Shown in pieces: positions 1 through 10,897 of a stretch of DNA of 64,000 nt (positions are counted from its first letter, which is position 1; every line of letters begins with the position of its first letter). The translations under genes and the position numbers were made by a program. The stretch comes from Siphonodentalium dalli. Its lineage: Eukaryota; Mollusca; Scaphopoda; Gadilida; Siphonodentaliidae. The stretch lies in the NCBI GenBank assembly GCA_032622095.1, contig CP136068.1, positions 136,033,989 to 136,097,988 on the forward strand, written 5' to 3'. Under the pieces are notes generated by a model. That model saw only the letters and a program-made list of their open reading frames with translations, made no database searches and was not told where the DNA came from.

Positions 1-260
1 TTTTGCCGGTTTGTCAAATATTTGACACAAAAAAGCCACTTGATATTAGAGTTATCCATCTTCATCTGCAATTTGGTCAGAGAAATTCCTCTCGTCGACT
101 GCTTACTGGGCCATTTAAATTAAAATAGATTTCAAACATCGATATCTAATCACTCCGAGCGTTGATGGGTAGGTTCCGTGACTCCAATCAAATATTTTTT
201 ACCCCCGAAGCCTTAAGAAATAGTAATTTATGAGGGTCTGATCGGTTTGAGTACCTTTAA
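1..260. mobile_element. Partial TTAA-flanked foldback element, truncated by window start
   Basis: The end reads ATCGGTTTGAGTACCTTTAA and matches the terminal inverted repeats of the elements at 18085-18471 and 59757-60225, including the run with TTTTTTACCCCCGAAG. The final TTAA (257-260) is the presumed target site. The internal part (about 38-75) matches the middle of the other copies in reverse orientation. No coding capacity is seen. A non-autonomous MITE is the best reading; TTAA flanks suggest piggyBac-type mobilisation, which is inference. Confidence 0.7.
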
Positions 261-1841
261 CTGATGGGCATATCTTTCAAAATGTATAAATTACAATATT
301 TTTATTCTTATTTTCTTCGAAATGTATAAGTTTCATTGTTTTAAACACGAATAAATTACTTCATTTTTAAAAGATATTGGTCTGAATATTCACAGTTTAT
401 TTCCGAGTCCGATTTGCATGATTGGTATTTATCGGCATGGCTATTTAAAACATTTCACACAAAAAGTTCAACCTTGTACCTGCCCTTGTTTTCCTGACCC
501 ACCTGCTTGTGAACAACAATCATTTTGTAATGCAATCTGCAACTGGCATACATTGATACAAGTTTCTATCTGAGTGCTAACAAAGTAAAGCATGTATACT
601 ATATTCCGTTCCATTGTAAACATACATGTATTTATCATAACTAAATGTGTCTATATATTTTGTGACTCATGCATGTCATATATTTTATTTCAAATATTGA
701 ACGTATTGTTATTTCGGGTCAGGTTGTCCAGGGACGATCGATTGGGTCGGGTTGCCACTTGGTCGGATGGTCATGTTCCCTTTTGATTGAGGAAGTTCCA
801 ATGAGCAACATTTCGCATCTACGAAAGTATATACCCAGCAACAAATGGCTACCGAAGAAGCGAAAGAAGACCAAATGTACAACACACAGACCCCCCATGA
901 TAACTTTGGAATACAATGTATATTCAAATTCGGGGGTGTTGTTGGATCCCAATTCTCAATAAATACGTATACCATCCTCTGGTGTCGGTATATAATTTGT
1001 TGATAAGGATTATCTGAGTTTGATGATATACACTTGTATAAATATAGATCTATATTTATGGAATGAATGCGTCGTAGGGTTTATATCCCCAAACTATGGC
1101 TGAATTGTCGTTCTCCCATGTAATGTTTCGGGAATATGTTAACACAATTATGTTGCCAAATTGGCATTTGTTTTACCATTGTGTTAGGCAAATCTCGTGT
1201 ATAGTTGATGTGATTTCAAAGCTGTTGCTTGGTTAATGCATTTTTTAGACACTATAGTTGCGTTGAAGTTGACTCTCGCGACATTTTTTTTTTATTGCCC
1301 TGCCTTTATTTGCAATTTTGGGGAATCTGAAGAATTCGATCGGGTCTAATTTCTCGACTAAACACTCCTGCAATGGTGACATGGAAAGGCGACGGAGACC
1401 GCCATTGTTATTTTGACGTGTTCTACAAAAGAGACTAGTCCATCTTGGTCAAAAAACTAAAATTCCAGTTTCATCGAACTTTGGTAAAAAAAAAGAGTCA
1501 CAATTTGCGAACCTGGGCACACAAAATTCCCAAAATCATGCAAGTGAAAACGGCAAATTCAGCAAACTATGTATAATCAGAATGGAATTTAGCAATTGGT
1601 TTGTTACTATTAAGCTGCGAAACGTACGTGGACTCTATAATAAAGGACCCAGTTGTGTTTCTTATCAATTGATTATACACAAGACTGTCTATCGCGTTCC
1701 CTATCAGACGATACGATATGCATGTGCTGTCCGATACTTTCCAGATTTCGACGCATAAGTCCCAGCTGTGTCCAGATAAGACATACTATACTTTTGTTGA
1801 ACCCACTTTCCAGTTAAGCAGGAATATAAAGCGTTCGCGTA
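261..1841. other. Intergenic, upstream flank of bHLH gene
   Basis: AT-rich DNA with no recognisable gene. The short open frames at 592-975 overlap on both strands and resemble no family I know. The 3' part is the presumed promoter region of the bHLH gene at 1842. Confidence 0.6.
1635..1643 (+). promoter_or_regulatory. Possible TATA-like element upstream of bHLH gene
   Basis: CTATAATAA lies about 200 bases before the ATG. Another TATA-like string, AATATAAA at 1823-1830, is only about 12 bases from the ATG and is too close to serve this start codon. Sequence match only. Confidence 0.2.
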
Positions 1842-2435
1842 ATGAATTTTGACCCAGCATTATACACGAACATAGACGATGATTTTCTTGATTTTTACGA
1901 TCCTTTAGAGTTCATCGATGAATTGGAGAATTATTCTGGAGATTCGGACGATGATATTGACGGGGCACATGAGAAATACTTGTCCAACGTCACCACGGGA
2001 CGAAATCCAAAGAGAGTACAACAGAGACGGGCCGCAAACATGCGGGAACGGAGGCGGATGAAATCCATTAACGATGCTTTTGATCATCTTCGTATGTGCA
2101 TCCCGATTGACGCATGCGTAGAAAGACGTGTATCAAAGGTTGACACACTACGTCTGGCGATTCGATACATAGCATACCTATCGGATTTACTGAACGCATC
2201 CGATGATATTCAATACAAGCAGAGGTTCTTGCGGAGAGCGTCTGCTGAAGAAAAAGTTTTGCTGCGCTGTAGGATTTACGGTAATTATTGTCATGATTTA
2301 TACGCAGAAAATCGGTTGAATACCACCTTAAACCGACTTTCACATGAGCATTTTCGCAACCGAAGCAGGGGGTTTCAGATACGAGTCACTGCGACTGATT
2401 TGATCGTTATCCCATGCATGGTTGTTGGATACTAA
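1842..2435 (+). CDS. Ptf1a/Fer1-type bHLH transcription factor (divergent)
   Basis: Intact 197-residue single-exon frame. Residues 1-50 are acidic, with repeated Asp/Glu runs. Residues about 57-73 are a basic region containing [16 protein letters not shown], and the helix-loop-helix runs to about residue 117 with [20 protein letters not shown]. The MRERRRM.SINDAF and [11 protein letters not shown] signatures are typical of Ptf1a/Fer1 class II bHLH proteins, which bind E-boxes as heterodimers with E-proteins in neural and pancreas-like lineages. The loop is divergent (CVERR where Ptf1a has YEKR). The C-terminus (118-197) is not the standard Ptf1a tail; KVLLRCR near residue 140 only faintly resembles the KVIICHR box of Ptf1a. 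The ATG is the first in frame. I infer a nuclear regulator, perhaps a lineage-specific paralogue. No intron is needed. Confidence 0.88.
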   Translation: MNFDPALYTNIDDDFLDFYDPLEFIDELENYSGDSDDDIDGAHEKYLSNVTTGRNPKRVQQRRAANMRERRRMKSINDAFDHLRMCIPIDACVERRVSKVDTLRLAIRYIAYLSDLLNASDDIQYKQRFLRRASAEEKVLLRCRIYGNYCHDLYAENRLNTTLNRLSHEHFRNRSRGFQIRVTATDLIVIPCMVVGY

Positions 2436-3886
2436 GCATAGCCGTATGGGCTCCCGAATGTTTAGGGGGCTGAAAGTTTATGCCCAAATTTGTTTACATG
2501 ATATATTCATGGTTGTAACACAGTTTAAAAAAAATAGAATATACCATGTATATACACAGAAATATAACAAAAATAGATTAAAATTAACATTAAATATGTA
2601 TAATTCTGACAGAATCGATTTTTGGTAAAGATATCGCAGTAAAGCTAACCCTACCTATCCTATCCTCGCTGGTTTCACCACAAGTCAGATTCCTTTGGTC
2701 GAAAAAAAAATGGTTGCGCAATTTCGGATGGTAAACACGACATGTGAACGGTTTCTGTATCAACAATGTCAATAGCGTATCTACTGTCAGAGTCTACCTG
2801 TGTCCAGTTGAAATTTTAGTGGAAAAAGTGCTTCTGGAATGTTTTAAGAATTTAAAGAGCGTTTACTTATTATTCAAATATTATTCCGCATAATTAACCC
2901 CTTCTGTTTGACTGTGCGAGTTGAAATTAACAAAAGTTTCAAATATCTACTTCCAGTCTGACATTTTAGTGCAAACAAGTTTTTTTGGACGGTTTTAATA
3001 ATTTAAAGAGCGTTTCCTGGTTACAAAAAAATATAAACTAACACGATTAGCCTTATCATGAATTGTGCAAGTTGAAATTTGGCACATATATCAAGTATGA
3101 TTCTGAAATGTAATTTTGAGAACGTTGTGTCATCATATAAGTCTCCTCGGGTACAGAACTACAGTTGCGATCAAAACTTAACATTGAACCCTATGGAGAG
3201 TTTGACAATTTACTCAAATGTTCACAGTGATGTCACTTAATGACTATCATATATGCATGGCTCTTCCGTGTAATCTACTGTAACTATATGAGATTTTCCA
3301 AAAGTAACGCGCAATATAGTCAGGCCACCAGATACAGCAATTGATCGAATGTGGTTCACATCAATCATATACATCACAATCACGTGCTTCAGTGATAATG
3401 TCAACTATTCTACAAATGTAATGTTTATCAAGAATAAGGTTTCAGGATGTCGTTTTAAATTGTTTTATTGTGTTTTTTCATCAATTGACAAAATTAATGT
3501 TTAATGCCAAGACGAAGTACATGTACCGAATAATAAGGAGTTGTCACAGTGTCAGTAACACATCTGTAAGTCATATTGGAACAAACGTCGCACTATCGAC
3601 AACTCGAATTCATTTCGAATTAGACTCGAGTTTAATTCTAAATTCGTATGTTGAAAGAAACGTCGCATTTAATTCAAGAAGAATCTAAATGATTTCTTAA
3701 AAGGTCACAAAGCGTTCATGAGGGTTTTTGGTCAAAACGGCTAAAATATGAAGTTATACTGTATAATACATCAATTGAACATTTATTCAAATACATGTAA
3801 ACAATTTCTCTATATAAATCAATTCTAAAACGTAAAATTTAGTGAGAAAATGTGGCTTTTGACTTCCAAGCTACGAAAGACACTTG
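2436..3886. other. Intergenic, 3' flank of bHLH gene
   Basis: No convincing gene or clear AATAAA signal close to the bHLH stop codon. It contains the two-unit repeat listed separately; the remainder is AT-rich single-copy-looking sequence. Confidence 0.6.
2795..3120 (+). repeat. Degenerate tandem repeat, ~151-bp unit
   Basis: GTTTTAAGAATTTAAAGAGC at 2841 recurs with one change at 2992, and the flanking phrases (GTTGAAATT, CCAGT..GACATTTTAGTG) recur at the same spacing. There are about two diverged copies. Confidence 0.6.
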
Positions 3887-4039
3887 TTAACCCTTTACCC
3901 AACAAACCGGCCAAAACCGGCCAAATAAAGCTTCAACAGCCTAAAATATCTTCGGTCTGTCTCAATAGAACCATACAAATATGGGTATCATTGGAACCGG
4001 CTCATTGACCACATTGTGATGGTTACAGTTATGCCCTGT

Positions 4040-4108
4040 GCCAATGCATTCTCTTATATATGCGAGTCGACCATAGGTCGCCTCGCATATATAAGAGAAT
4101 GCATTGGC
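4040..4108. repeat. Hairpin 1 of double-hairpin module
   Basis: Near-perfect palindrome starting GCCAATGCATTCTCTTATAT and ending with its complement, with a small loop around GACCATAGGTC. A transcript would fold into a long stem. The same sequence is found at 28557-28625 and, diverged, at 32240-32310. Confidence 0.9.
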
Positions 4109-4187
4109 CTAAAAAAAATCTTTTTTTAACACTTTTTACCATTTTTTCTTACATTCTTTAACAATTTTATAATTTTTAATGTGTTAA

Positions 4188-4256
4188 GCCAATGCATTCT
4201 CTTATATATGCGAGGCGACCTATGGTCGACTCGCATATATAAGAGAATGCATTGGC
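4188..4256. repeat. Hairpin 2 of double-hairpin module
   Basis: Inverse copy of hairpin 1, ending GCATTGGCACAGGG. With hairpin 1 it gives the module outer ends CCCTGTGCC and GGCACAGGG. Confidence 0.9.
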
Positions 4257-4286
4257 ACAGGGTCGTTCTGTTGGGTAAAGGGTTAA

Positions 4287-4853
4287 TTATATATTTTGAG
4301 GAGTGGATATTATTGGTTTTATATCGCTATTTCTGATGTCGGACATGATTCTATATGTGGTATTTTGCTCTCAACTTGTGAATGTCTGAAAGAAATCAGG
4401 TCTAGTTTTTTAAATACTAAACGTTGTGCATGTTTAGCAATTTAATAGCAAGTCGATGTCAACGCGGGATAACAGGGATATATAACTAAAGGGTCTCCAT
4501 CGGCCCCGAGATACATGTTTCACAAACTAAAATAACATCTCAGTCAACACAACAAATCACTCTCCCAAATCCTTTGCCACAGGAATATAAATAAATTGCC
4601 AGTGTAAATAGGCAAGACATATCTGAACAAAAGAGAACATTTATTTATAGACAGATATGTGCATTATGTACTTGGTCTTATATATAGCACAATGTTCACA
4701 TTAAGATGTAAATGACACATGCAGTGCGTGAACAAAGCTTTAAAAAGACTTGCATGCATACGAATCACGATTAATAGGATAGAATAATGACACTTGTCAC
4801 TTTCACCATGTCTACTACAAAATAAAAAGTCATAATATATGTATATGCACGTG
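4287..4853. other. Intergenic spacer
   Basis: No supported gene. GGATAACAGGG at about 4466 resembles part of an I-SceI site, but only by chance (see rejected items). Confidence 0.5.
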
Positions 4854-5869
4854 TAGACCGGCCCCCAGATGAGGGTAGTGTCACACAAAAGGGTAGAAAT
4901 TTTGACGCTATCTCCAATTATCCTTGCCCCATGGGGGTTCCAAAACACTGAGGTATCCAGGGCGGAGCAGGTGGAAAATATATATTTTTTGACCTTTTCG
5001 GTGTTTTTGACCTGCAAATTTCAGTATAATCAGGAAAACCAATAAAATAAGCCAAATGTTAAATTATATATACTTGAATATCATATACTTATTCTATCTG
5101 GGTTGCTTAACATTTATAATGTGCAAAAAGTTATATTATTCAACAATTTTTGTGAACAATTCACGAAAATGCCAAAACAATGCATAAATTGCAGTGCTTT
5201 TTCAAAAAAGTTTTCCAGAAGATTTCCTATAAATTTTTCATTTTTTGGTATAAAGTTCTGAGTGGTGCATCAAAATTTTCAGCATTATATACCTGATTTA
5301 TTAATATCAACTTCACCAGCAATGATTTCCAACAAGCCGAGATATTTCCAAAAACTTAACACACCCCCTTAAAACTGATTTTCTATCTGAAAATACCTGT
5401 CAAGTCAGAATAGCCCGTTTTCGTTCCATTTTGTTAACCAATTCAGAGTCTTATCATATATCATGGAATTAACATGTATCTCAGGAGGTTTATGTTATGG
5501 TAGAGTCTATGTTTGTTTAAATTTTGATTTTTTGGGGGTAAATTAGCTAAAAAATTTATTATTTTTAAGTGAAAAATTTCTGAAAAATTCCCATGACTTT
5601 GTCAGTTTTATGGATACAGCTGCACAACATGCACCACAATGAGCATAAATTCTTCCCCAATATCAGACATGAAATGCTATAATCATGTACCAGACCATAA
5701 TTAAGAGATAAAGTAAAACTTAACCCTACCCCAAGATAGTGTTCTCAACGCTTTCAATTTTATGCTATACTAAACTCGAAAGGTCGTTCATACTAGTTGA
5801 TATAATTCATATCATAAATTGCAATAGTTCTGCCCACGGATTATGCAATCTCATCTTCACCGTCACTGT

Positions 5870-6160
5870 CAATTTAATCAAATGTGATGGTAACAGTCAA
5901 TAGAATTTCTGTGCAACATCTTACAACTCAGGCTGCCTATCAGCCGTCCATCCATGAAGTGCTACACCGGGAGTGGTTGATTTGGCAACGGTTGCAAGTC
6001 TCCACTGTTTTGTTATCATGCTGGCTCGTTTTGGGTGTAGAATTAAAGATTCCTCATATGGTGGAGGTACAGAAAGATCAAGTACCTTCTACTGATTCTC
6101 GAACTTCTGCTGGAACATTATCCGCCTAGCTTGATTCACTTTTCTCGAACGTTGAACATA
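5870..6160 (-). pseudogene. Broken C-terminal remnant of a transposon-associated protein (left arm)
   Basis: On the minus strand the translation contains PPPYEESLILHPKRASMI, then KQWRLA and VALHGWTADRQ. It is interrupted by a TAG just after FENQ and by a TAA at 5921-5923. It is the inverted counterpart of 8246-8554, with a small deletion where that copy reads FEPFFPV. The pattern DLS.LPPCEESL.LH.KRA is one I associate with a repetitive uncharacterised protein family in marine invertebrates. Its function is unknown. Confidence 0.6.
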
Positions 6161-6479
6161 AGGCACATGCTAACTCCTCGAGTGTAGTAAGCGTGTCACT
6201 GTCCAAAATCCAATTCGTTCCTAAATGAGCCATGACTTCCATATATATTGATCATCTTTCCAGCGAAGGAATGTGAAGGAATGGAACCCAATAAGTGCAT
6301 TCCCCTGTATATTTGAAATCTCGATATCACTGACTTGAATCACCTGCCCATTAGCATAAAAATTGATTAACTATTATCAGGGGGAAATCATTTAACGTTT
6401 CCTCCATCGTGCATAAACGCCATCAAGATGGAGAACTCTCTGATATGACGTCTCTATCGATTAATATATCGTTAAGTTA

Positions 6480-7790
6480 TTGTGGAAAGCAATAGCAACC
6501 CAAGGCTCACATGTACAACCAACCCAGTAACATACAGTCACTCCATATATACACATAAACACGATACAAATGTCAAGATAGTGACTCACTCTATATACAT
6601 ACACCTGACCCATGACCATATAGTCACTCACTGTATACCTATTCACCACTTTCCTGATCATAAGTCAATCCTTGTATACCTATTCATCTCACCATTGGCC
6701 ATACGGTCACTCCCTGTATACCTATTCGCCATGGACAAAATAGCCATTCAAGATAAACATATACACCCCATCTATGACCATAGAGTCACTCCATGTATAC
6801 ATATGCATCTCACCATTGGCCATATAGCCACTTGCTTTATATACGTATCCCTCACCCATGACCATATATATCCACACTCGGGTATACCTGTACACTCCAC
6901 ACATGCCCATACAGGTACACTAGATATACTCATACACCTGACCCATGACCATATAGCCACCCCCTGTGTACCTATTCAACACATTCATGATAATACAGTC
7001 AATCATCGTATACCTATTCACCTCACCATTGGTCATACATCACTCACTGTATACATGTTCACCAAACCCATGGCAAAATAGCCACGCAAGATATACATAT
7101 ACCCTCACCCATGACCATAGAATGACTCCAGGTAAACATATGCACCTCACTAATGGTGATATAGCCACTCACTTTATACACATACCTCTCCATAACCATA
7201 CAGCCACTCTTGTGTATACCCGTATACCCTATACATGACCATACAGCCACACCATGTAAACTCCTACACCTGACCCATGACCATATAGTCACTCCCTGTA
7301 TACCTATTCACCACATTCATGATCATACAGTCACTCCTTGTATACCTGTTCACATCACCATTGGCCATACAGTCACTCCCTGAAAATATATTCACCTCAC
7401 TATTGGCCATAGAGTCACTCACTATACATATTTGCCATGTCAATAGCCATATAGCCACTCGATATATACATATACATCCACACATGACCATCCACACGCT
7501 CGTCAATGACCATTCAGCACGTATCAGGTACACATATACACATTATGACTACTGTCATTCCATGTACACATATACGCATTACACATAGCTGCACATCTAT
7601 TTATCTATTCACCCCACCATGATCATACAGACAACACATGTATACATACACACCTGCCTGTGACAATACAGCCACACAAGGTACACCTGTACATCCCACC
7701 CATGACCATACAGTCACTCCATATATACATAAAACACATATGACCATGTAGGTAGATACATGTACTCTCGTTATTTACATAAACCACAAC
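6480..7790 (+). repeat. Degenerate ~45-bp tandem array
   Basis: About 28 diverged units built around CATATAGTCACTCCCTGTAT followed by ACCTATTCACCTCACC and CATTGGCC or CATGACC. Spacing between successive CACTCC words is mostly 42-46 bp. Long open frames on both strands (His/Thr/Ile- or Val/Met-rich) are by-products of the repeat. The same array occurs reversed at 46490-48060, so it is part of the foldback element and not a local satellite. Confidence 0.9.
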
Positions 7791-8245
7791 AATGTCCATT
7801 ATTTATATCAAGTTTGTGAGAGAAAAATCCAATATTTCTGGTAATGTCAGTGGTGACAATAGTAAAAATTAACTAAGGTGCACCAGGCGTGTTAGTGTTC
7901 AATGTATAGAAGGCAGAATAGCCAATTTTATACATCAACCACAACTTCTAAGCGATTGCGGGACACGCTGGGTCAATATCTACCATTTCCACATTTTGGC
8001 AGCCAAATATACAGAAGAATGCAGTTGTTGGGTTCCATTTCTTCACAGATAATAATTACCTTTCATCGTTGTTCCGAAATGGAAAAAAACACTTCTGGAA
8101 GTTGCTGGAAAGATAATCAAGATATATGGAAGTCATGGCTTATTTAGGAACGAATTGGGATTTGGACAGTGACAAGCTTAATACAATCAAGGAGTTAACA
8201 TGTGCCTTATACATGTATGGTCCAAATTCGAGAAAAGTGAATTAA

Positions 8246-8554
8246 GCTAGGTGGGTAAAGTTCCAGCAGAAGTTCGAGAATCAGCAAAAGGTAGTTGATC
8301 TTTCTGCACTTCCACCATGTGAGGAATCTTTAATTCTACACTCAAAACGAGCCAAAATGATAGCAAAACAGTGGAGACTTGCAACCATTGCCAAATCAAC
8401 CACTTCCGGTGTAGCACTTCATAGATGGACGGCCGATAGGCAGTCTGAGTCGTTTGAACCATTCTTTCCCGTAAGATGTTGCACAGAAATTCTATTGACT
8501 GATACCATCACATTTGATGAAATTGACAGTGACAGTGAAGATGAGATTACATAA
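8246..8554 (+). pseudogene. C-terminal fragment of a transposon-associated protein (right arm)
   Basis: Open for 103 codons after a TAA at 8243. Features in order: KFQQKFENQQ, DLSALPPCEESLILHSKRAK, KQWRLA, VALHRWTADRQ, FEPFFPV, and an acidic end with DSDSEDE. Upstream sequence (about 8147-8242) encodes LGTNWDLDSDKL and ELTCALY in the same frame, so the open region was once longer and the TAA (CAA in the left arm) broke it. It resembles the C-terminal part of uncharacterised proteins with an LPPC..SL.LH..RA core. No catalytic motif is visible, and the mobilising role is inference. Confidence 0.5.
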
Positions 8555-9528
8555 TCCGTGGGCAGAATTATTGCAATTTATAATATGAATTCTATCAACT
8601 AGTATGAACGACCTTTCATAAAATTAGAAGCTTTGAGAATACTATCTTGGGGTAGGGATAAGTTTTACTTTATTTCTTAATTCTGGTCTGGTACATGATT
8701 ATAGCATTTCATGTCTGATATTGGGGAAGAATTTATGCATATTGTGGTGCATGTTGTGCAGCTGTATCCATAAAGCTGACAAAGTCATGGGAATTTTTCA
8801 AACATTTTTCACTTAAAAATAATCAAAATTTTAGCCAATTTACCCCAAAAAAATCAAATATTTAAACAAAATAGACTCGACTATAACATAAACCTCCTCA
8901 GATACATACTAATTCCATGATATATGATAAGACTCTGAATTGGTTAAAAAAAAGAAATGAAAACGGGCTATTCTGACTTAATAGGTATTTTCAGATAGAA
9001 AATCAGTTTTAAGGGGGTGGGTTAAGTTTTTAGAAATATCTCGGCTTTTTGGATATCATTGCTTGTGATGTTGATATTAATAAATCGGGTATATAATGCT
9101 GAAAATTTTGATGCACCAATGAGAGCTTTATACCAAAAAATGAAAATTTTATAGGAAATCTTCTGGAAAACATTTTTGAAAAAGCACTGCAATTTATGCA
9201 TTTTTTTGGCATTTTCGTGAATTTTTCACAAAAATTGTTGGATAATATAACTTTTTGCACATCATAAATGTTAAGCAACCCAGATAGAATAAGTATGTGA
9301 TATTCAAGTATATTTTATTCAACATTTGTCTTACTTTATTGATTTTCCTGATTATACTGAAATTTGCAAGTCAAAAACAACAAAAAGGTAAAAAAAAAAA
9401 TATTTTCCACCTGCTCCGCACTGGATACCTCAGTGTTTTGGAACCCCCCATGGGGCAAGGATAATAGGAGATAGCGTCAAAATTTCTACCCTTTCGTGTG
9501 ACACTACCCTCATCTGGGGGCCGGTCTA

Positions 9529-10350
9529 GTGTGGGAACTGTGGGTCCTGACAAAAACAATGACTTTGTTGTATTATTATATGGTGATAAAGTTAACTATA
9601 ATTCTCTTATTTTGCGACAAGTATACGCGCCTTTACTGGACGGACATGACATTGTGTCGATATTGTGGATTGTATACAGCGTTGTTTATATTCTGAAGAG
9701 AGTTCAATATATCTTTCGTTTAGTGCCAATAAATCACCACAATGTTCCATAAATCCGCGACATCGTTATTTAGGAGATCTGTATTTGTAGACGAATCTGG
9801 TTGAAATTTAGTAGAGCCTCTTTAGAAGGGGAATAAGTTCTGGTTTTCGGGATATGTATAATAATGAAACACAGACTGTTGCGTAGAGCGTGTTGGTTTA
9901 AACATATTTATTGTAACTCAGTTTACAAGGGATTGGGGGGGACAAGTTATAACAACTTAAGGTGGCCCCTCTCCCGACAATATTTACACAAATGTTTAAA
10001 CAAGATGAATAACAGATATAATGTACATGTAATAATAATAATGTTGATGATGATGATGTCTGGTGATTGATGTTATACCGGTCCTGAGGTCCTCTCCTGT
10101 AGATATCATGCCATGCCGTGCCGTAAGTTGTTTACGATTTTTCTTCGTTAATCAGGCTGCGTTAAGTGAAACGTTTACTTTCTGATATATATTTTTGTAC
10201 AATGTAAAAGAGTAGAGCGTGTTCCGTGCCCAGTAGAAGATTTTCCGTGCAGATGTTCCGGGTTATAAGAAGTGTACAAATATTGAGGAATTAGTCATTT
10301 TAATTTGTACATGAATCAACAGATTTAACAGCATCAACAATATATATACA
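9529..10350. other. Intergenic
   Basis: No supported gene. A short (AAT/GAT)n stretch lies at about 10029-10060. Confidence 0.5.
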
Positions 10351-10897
10351 AAGACCCCGCCGGACCGCATAGCATGCCGCCTGACGGGTAAACGTGTCCG
10401 ACAGCAGCAAGTTCCAAATTCGAATTCCTCTAGTGTTAGTGTTCCTCTCGAAATTTACCGTAGCTTTTTATACATGTGTGTTTGTGAGTTTCCAAGTTAC
10501 AAACAATGGTACAGGCATGATTGAACGCGATTTGCGTGATTAGCGTAACTATATATAACACGGTAGAATTGAATAGGACTGTAATTAATGTCGCAATATT
10601 AAACCATATGATATATTTTACAATGGTATTGTTTAGTAATGATTGCCCATTGTACACGGGATTATACTTCGACATGTATTGGAAAGTCTGGTTAATAGCG
10701 GATACGTTTCTTCAATGAAATAATTTGTTCACAGAAAATACGATATACAAATAGTGAGACATATCACAATATCATACTTATCACGCAATAATTAATGCTT
10801 TGTAACATGCCGTGTGAAATCTACGTACGAGAAATACTCAGTTATGGAATCGTGATCAATTTGAGCAGGGGGGGGATTTATTCACTCTGACATTATA
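10351..10897 (+). repeat. Direct duplication, copy 1
   Basis: Begins GACCCCGCCGGACCGCATAG and ends TTTATTCACTCTGACA. It is repeated in the same orientation at 12563-13470 with high identity. The copies flank about 1.7 kb. TG..CA ends, a primer-binding site and a polyprotein are all missing, so LTRs are not supported. Confidence 0.8.

Larger units (their letters stand above)
3887..4286. mobile_element. TTAA-flanked MITE carrying a double-hairpin core
   Basis: TTAA (3887-3890) is followed by CCCTTTACCCAACA, and the exact inverse TGTTGGGTAAAGGG precedes TTAA (4283-4286). The TTAA duplication and CCC-starting 14-bp ends are the hallmark of piggyBac-type non-autonomous elements. The 392-bp body has no ORF and holds two 69-bp near-perfect palindromes at 4040-4108 and 4188-4256, which are inverted copies of each other. 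Confidence 0.85.
4854..9528. mobile_element. Large foldback element with inverted arms and central tandem array
   Basis: The left end TAGACCGGCCCCCAGATGAG is exactly inverted at the right end (9509-9528), and flanking TA dinucleotides may be the target duplication. The arms (4854 to ~6320 and ~8010 to 9528) are diverged inverted copies of each other. Each carries a broken coding remnant near its inner edge and about 1 kb of AT-rich noncoding DNA towards its outer end. The centre (6480-7790) is a degenerate ~45-bp tandem array. No transposase is visible, so this is probably a non-autonomous foldback element. Related sequence lies at 44634-50560. Confidence 0.75.

Noticed and set aside
709-975. 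Overlapping frames on both strands near 700-975
   Set aside because: No domain, splice sites or codon bias; likely chance.
4463-4478. Resemblance to an I-SceI homing-endonuclease site (GGATAACAGGG)
   Set aside because: Only 11 of 18 site bases match in a row, with no endonuclease gene or intron; chance.
6482-7540. Long His/Thr/Ile-rich open frames on both strands
   Set aside because: They lie inside the ~45-bp tandem array and are open simply because the repeat lacks stop codons in those frames; no start context, domain or splice site.
6480-7790. CRISPR array
   Set aside because: Units vary throughout, with no constant repeat and unique spacers; the host is eukaryotic.
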